The notes under the pieces were generated by a model. It was not told where the DNA came from. It ran no database searches and saw only the letters and a list, made by a program, of their open reading frames with translations. DNA of 64,000 nucleotides from Arsenicibacter sp965247375 (lineage in GTDB: Bacteria; Bacteroidota; Bacteroidia; Cytophagales; Spirosomataceae): assembly GCA_965247375.1 (NCBI GenBank), contig CBDFHU010000071.1:33296-97295 (forward strand). The letters are read 5' to 3'. Shown piece by piece: positions 61,049-64,000 of the stretch. Numbering within the stretch: position 1 is the first letter of the stretch; each line of letters starts with the position of its first letter. The translations under genes and the position numbers were made by a program.

Positions 61049-62092
61049 ATGGCAGCACCCGCATTCACATATCGCTTCCGGGTTAAATGGACCGCCCTGT
61101 TGGGTGCCCTGTCGTTCGGCATCGTGGTTCCCACGTTTTTTATCCCCACCGGCTTCGGAACAACGGCCCATTTCCTGTCTATCCTCGTAGCGACCATTAC
61201 CAGCTATGTTATCTGGGAGGGCAGCAAGTTTATTCAGGCACTAACGCTTTATTACTTCCCGTGGGAAAAAAGCATTGCTAAACACCTGGTCTTCGAAATC
61301 CTCGGCATCTTCCTGTTCTCGTCACTGTCTCTGATTACCGGCATCGTCATGCATAGCAAACTTGTGTCGTCCGTTGTCATTACAGCCGGTATCGTCATTC
61401 AGAACAATTTTGTGTCGTTTCTGCTGGCGCTACTGTTCATCGCCTTTAATGAAGGAGCGTTTCTGTTCAATCAGTGGAAACTGTCGCTCATTGAACAGGA
61501 ACGGCTCCGGCAGGAAAACCTCGTGGCAAAGCTGGAAGGGCTCAAAAAACAGCTCGATCCCCATTTTCTGTTTAATTCGCTGAGTGTACTGAGCGGAGTC
61601 GTCTACAAAGATCCGGCACTGGCTGACCTGTACATTACTAAACTGGCGCAGGTTTACCGGTATCTGCTCGACCATAACGAAGAACGGCAGGTACGGCTTC
61701 GGGAAGAGATCAGCGTGGTACAGGCGTATTGTTTTTTACTGAACGTACGTTTTTACAACAAAATCACGATGTCAATCCGCGACCCTTTACCCGATGTGTT
61801 TGTCTTGCCCCTCTCGCTGCAATTACTGGTCGAAAATGCGGTCAAGCATAATTTTATTTCGGATGAACATCCGCTGGTGCTGTCGGTTTATACCGCCGGA
61901 GGAATGCTGTGGGTGGAAAACAGTCTGAATAAAAAAGAAACCGCTGAACGGTCTACGCAAATCGGTCTGAAAAACCTTCAGGCGCGGTATGCTTTTGTGA
62001 CCGACCGGCCGATTGTGATTGATGAGCAGCCGGCACTCTTCCGGGTCGGGCTTCCCCTTTTACACGAATACCATGAAAGTGCTGATCATTGA
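61049..62092 (+). CDS. LytS-type sensor histidine kinase
   Basis: 347 residues: four hydrophobic segments (to about residue 150), a coiled linker (LIEQERLRQENLVAKLEGLKKQ), the phosphoacceptor box LDPHFLFNSLSVLS (His172), and a C-terminal HATPase with VLPLSLQLLVENAVKHNF. This is the LytS/YehU class of histidine kinases. The response regulator gene overlaps its end by 20 bp, so they are a two-component pair. The signal sensed is unknown. Confidence 0.93.
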   Translation: MAAPAFTYRFRVKWTALLGALSFGIVVPTFFIPTGFGTTAHFLSILVATITSYVIWEGSKFIQALTLYYFPWEKSIAKHLVFEILGIFLFSSLSLITGIVMHSKLVSSVVITAGIVIQNNFVSFLLALLFIAFNEGAFLFNQWKLSLIEQERLRQENLVAKLEGLKKQLDPHFLFNSLSVLSGVVYKDPALADLYITKLAQVYRYLLDHNEERQVRLREEISVVQAYCFLLNVRFYNKITMSIRDPLPDVFVLPLSLQLLVENAVKHNFISDEHPLVLSVYTAGGMLWVENSLNKKETAERSTQIGLKNLQARYAFVTDRPIVIDEQPALFRVGLPLLHEYHESADH

Positions 62093-62825
62093 AGATGAGT
62101 TTTTTTCGGCCGAGAAGCTCCGGCATTTGCTTCAGCAGATTAATCCGGCCATTGAGGTACTGGCTATCCTGCCGTCAGTAGCGAAGGCGTTAGCATGGTT
62201 CCGGTCAAATCCGGAGCCGGACCTGATTTTTTCGGACATCCGGCTGGAAGACAAGGAAAGTTTTGCCCTGTTTAATGAGCTTACCATCGACGCACCGGTC
62301 ATTTACACAACGGCCTACGATCAGTATGCCATTCAGGCCTTCAAACAAAACAGCGTTGACTACCTGCTCAAACCGATTGACAGCGCCGAATTAAGGGCCG
62401 CGCTGAAAAAGCTGGAACAGCAGGAATTACGGTTACTTAAAAAATCGCGGGAACACTCCCCAACCCCGCCGGTGCCACCGAATAAGCCTAAAGAACGTTT
62501 TCTGGTGAAAAAAGGAAATGCCATGACGTTCGTCAAAATGCAGGATGTGGCGTATTTCCGTAGCGATCAAAAACTGACTTTTCTTGTTTCGTCCGACGGC
62601 CAGAAGTACATTATTGACACCTCGCTCGATGAATTACAGGATCAGATTGATCCGCACCGGTTTGCCCGGATCAGCCGCAGCCGCCTGATTTCAATCGACA
62701 GCGTTCAGAAGATACACCCACATTTTAACGGTCGCCTTAAGCTTGATCTGCTTCCGGCCGACGAGGAAGAGGTATTTGTCAGCCGCGACCGTGTACAGGC
62801 CTTCAAAGACTGGGTAGACTCGTAA
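62073..62825 (+). CDS. LytTR-family response regulator
   Basis: 250 residues: a CheY-like receiver (VLIIEDEFFSAEKLRHLLQQ, LIFSDIRLED with phosphoacceptor Asp55, YTTAYDQYAIQAF, KPID) and a C-terminal LytTR DNA-binding domain (about 150-250, FLVKKGNAMTFVKMQDVAYFRSDQKLTFLV, HFNGRLKLDLLP). ATG 62073 (MKVLIIEDE) is chosen over 62019. It regulates transcription on phosphorylation by the overlapping kinase. Confidence 0.95.
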   Translation: MKVLIIEDEFFSAEKLRHLLQQINPAIEVLAILPSVAKALAWFRSNPEPDLIFSDIRLEDKESFALFNELTIDAPVIYTTAYDQYAIQAFKQNSVDYLLKPIDSAELRAALKKLEQQELRLLKKSREHSPTPPVPPNKPKERFLVKKGNAMTFVKMQDVAYFRSDQKLTFLVSSDGQKYIIDTSLDELQDQIDPHRFARISRSRLISIDSVQKIHPHFNGRLKLDLLPADEEEVFVSRDRVQAFKDWVDS

Positions 62826-62998
62826 CAGGATTACGGCCTCATCATGATCTAACAAGTACATCCTGTAATCCTGTCCAAAAACACCACTGCGATTCGGTCT
62901 GAAAAACCGACCGGTCATCAGCCGGAATCAACCAGTGGTCGTTTATCCGGCGGTCTCAGCCCCGCCAGCCCGGATCTTTGTTAAAAAAAGAACAAAGT

Positions 62999-63781
62999 AT
63001 GACCGCTATTCTGATCTTCTTCCTTATTCACTGGTACGGCTCTCTGTTTTTTCAGACTGTCTTTTTACACCGATATGCCTCTCACCAGGCCTTTACGATG
63101 TCCAAAGGATGGGAAAAAACCTTCTTTATCCTGACATTTATTTTTCAAGGCTCCAACTACCTGAGCGCCTATGCCTACGGGATCATGCACCGGATGCACC
63201 ACGCCTTTGCCGATACCGAAAAAGACCCGCATTCGCCGATGTTCAGTTCCGGCATTTTTGATATGATGATAAAGACGGCCCGCTTTTACTCCGCGATTCG
63301 TAACCGCACCATGGCCGTAGACCCGAAATTTACAACGAATGTTCCCGACTGGCGGACCTTCGACGACTTTGCCTCAAGTCGCTGGACACGGCTTGCGTGG
63401 GGTACACTGTATACCTTGTTTTACATCTATTTCGCCCCGTCGTGGATCTGGTTTCTGCTACTGCCTGTGCACTACCTGATGTCACCGATCCACGGAGCCA
63501 TCATCAACTGGTTTGCCCACAAAATCGGCTATACTACCTTCAAGGTAAGTGACACCTCTAAAAACCTGATGCCGGTCGACATTTTCATGATGGGAGAAGG
63601 CTTCCACAACAACCATCATACCTATGGTAACCGGGCCAATTTCGCCTACCGCTGGTTTGAACTCGACCCGTCTTACCAGATCATGAAGCTGCTGAATGTA
63701 CTGCATATCATCCGGCTGCCGGAAAAGAAAAAACAGGCACAGTCGTTTATGAAACGGAAAGAGCTGGCGGTTGTGGAGTAA
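62999..63781 (+). CDS. Fatty-acid desaturase (acyl-CoA desaturase type)
   Basis: 260 residues: hydrophobic segments and three histidine boxes, HRYASH, HRMHH and HNNHH, which bind the di-iron centre of membrane desaturases. Others: GSNYLSAYAYGIMHRMHHAFADTEKDPHSP. It introduces a double bond in acyl chains, adjusting membrane fluidity. ATG 62999 is preferred over TTG 62978. A 173-bp gap precedes it with no other gene; terminator follows. Confidence 0.9.
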   Translation: MTAILIFFLIHWYGSLFFQTVFLHRYASHQAFTMSKGWEKTFFILTFIFQGSNYLSAYAYGIMHRMHHAFADTEKDPHSPMFSSGIFDMMIKTARFYSAIRNRTMAVDPKFTTNVPDWRTFDDFASSRWTRLAWGTLYTLFYIYFAPSWIWFLLLPVHYLMSPIHGAIINWFAHKIGYTTFKVSDTSKNLMPVDIFMMGEGFHNNHHTYGNRANFAYRWFELDPSYQIMKLLNVLHIIRLPEKKKQAQSFMKRKELAVVE

Positions 63782-63800
63782 GGCGCTCAATTCAGAACCA

Positions 63801-63845
63801 TAAAAAAGAGGAGGATAAGGTAAAACCCTGTCCTCCTCTTTTTTA
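63801..63845 (+). terminator. Terminator of the desaturase gene
   Basis: TAAAAAAGAGGAGGA (63801-63815) pairs perfectly with TCCTCCTCTTTTTTA (63831-63845). It is a 15-bp stem with T-run. Confidence 0.85.
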
Positions 63846-63887
63846 TGAAGTATACCCGCCTTTTCGCAGCAAATGCATAGAAACAAA

Positions 63888-63959
63888 AAAGACTACCCTT
63901 AAAAAGTAGTAGTCTTTCCGCTATATCCACACCATTTAAATCAGTGATAAGATCACTGA
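63888..63959. other. Two further hairpins at the right edge, no gene seen
   Basis: AAAGACTAC (63888-63896) pairs with GTAGTCTTT (63909-63917), and TCAGTGAT (63941-63948) pairs perfectly with ATCACTGA (63952-63959). They lie in the AT-rich last 155 bp. A terminator of a gene beyond the window, or a small RNA, is possible; nothing else is visible. Confidence 0.4.
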
Positions 63960-64000
63960 CTTGCTAGATTAATCATTTTGATACAAAAAAAATTCCCGAA

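Overview
The window reads as a chromosomal segment of a Bacteroidota bacterium, most likely a Cytophagales/Spirosomataceae member (Spirosoma-like). The evidence is the type IX secretion sorting domains, the DUF1800/DUF1501 pair, DUF2911, DUF3127 and BatE-like proteins, the lack of strong Shine-Dalgarno sites at most starts, and two tRNA promoters of the Bacteroidota type (TTG about 17 bp before TAnnTTTG). This placement rests on protein families and promoter style; no marker such as 16S rRNA is present.

Layout. 1-2.9 kb is an AT-richer accessory island. It holds the N-terminal part of an MmeI-like restriction-modification enzyme that runs off the left edge, two unrecognised genes, and a small operon with an excisionase-like DNA-binding protein. 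An upstream inverted repeat and two direct-repeat pairs lie between it and the core chromosome. 3-7 kb: a TrpF-fold protein without its catalytic residues, a PspC/LiaF-like envelope-stress pair, and an ECF sigma / anti-sigma-like / Spy-like operon. 7-10.5 kb: a two-subunit transketolase whose halves are separated by a RecF/OLD-type ATPase plus TOPRIM (DUF4276-like) gene pair, the best candidate here for an uncharacterised defence-type system. 10.5-17.5 kb: Bcp peroxiredoxin, M23 peptidase, FAH-family enzyme, M48 lipoprotein, SucC, LolD-like ATPase, CsbD. 17.5-25.5 kb: DUF1800/DUF1501, a formylglycine-generating-enzyme-like lipoprotein, an intradiol-dioxygenase-like protein, a pirin-like protein and a YgiQ radical-SAM protein.

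26-35 kb is a carbohydrate locus: GH88, Old Yellow Enzyme, SDR, Gfo/Idh/MocA and MFS on the plus strand, then a convergent GH125 alpha-mannosidase and a polysaccharide deacetylase. 35-47 kb: two ECF sigma factors, a mechanosensitive channel, a 5'-nucleotidase split over two genes, M61 peptidase, pirin, DUF3817, an SDR fused to a membrane anchor, an eleven-repeat protein of unknown function, CBS protein and a second Gfo/Idh/MocA protein. 47.8-50 kb: a T9SS-sorted surface protein broken by an apparent one-base insertion. 50-64 kb: RlmD, DnaB, PhoH, M43 protease, GNAT, ComEC, BatE-like protein, tRNA-Lys, DUF3127, ElbB, tRNA-Leu, a LytS/LytTR two-component pair and a fatty-acid desaturase.

Nearly every convergent gene end carries a strong palindrome. 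Three of them share one core (GTGGTGGCACG or a variant), and other dispersed inverted repeats occur. No rRNA, CRISPR array, complete insertion sequence or integrase gene was seen.
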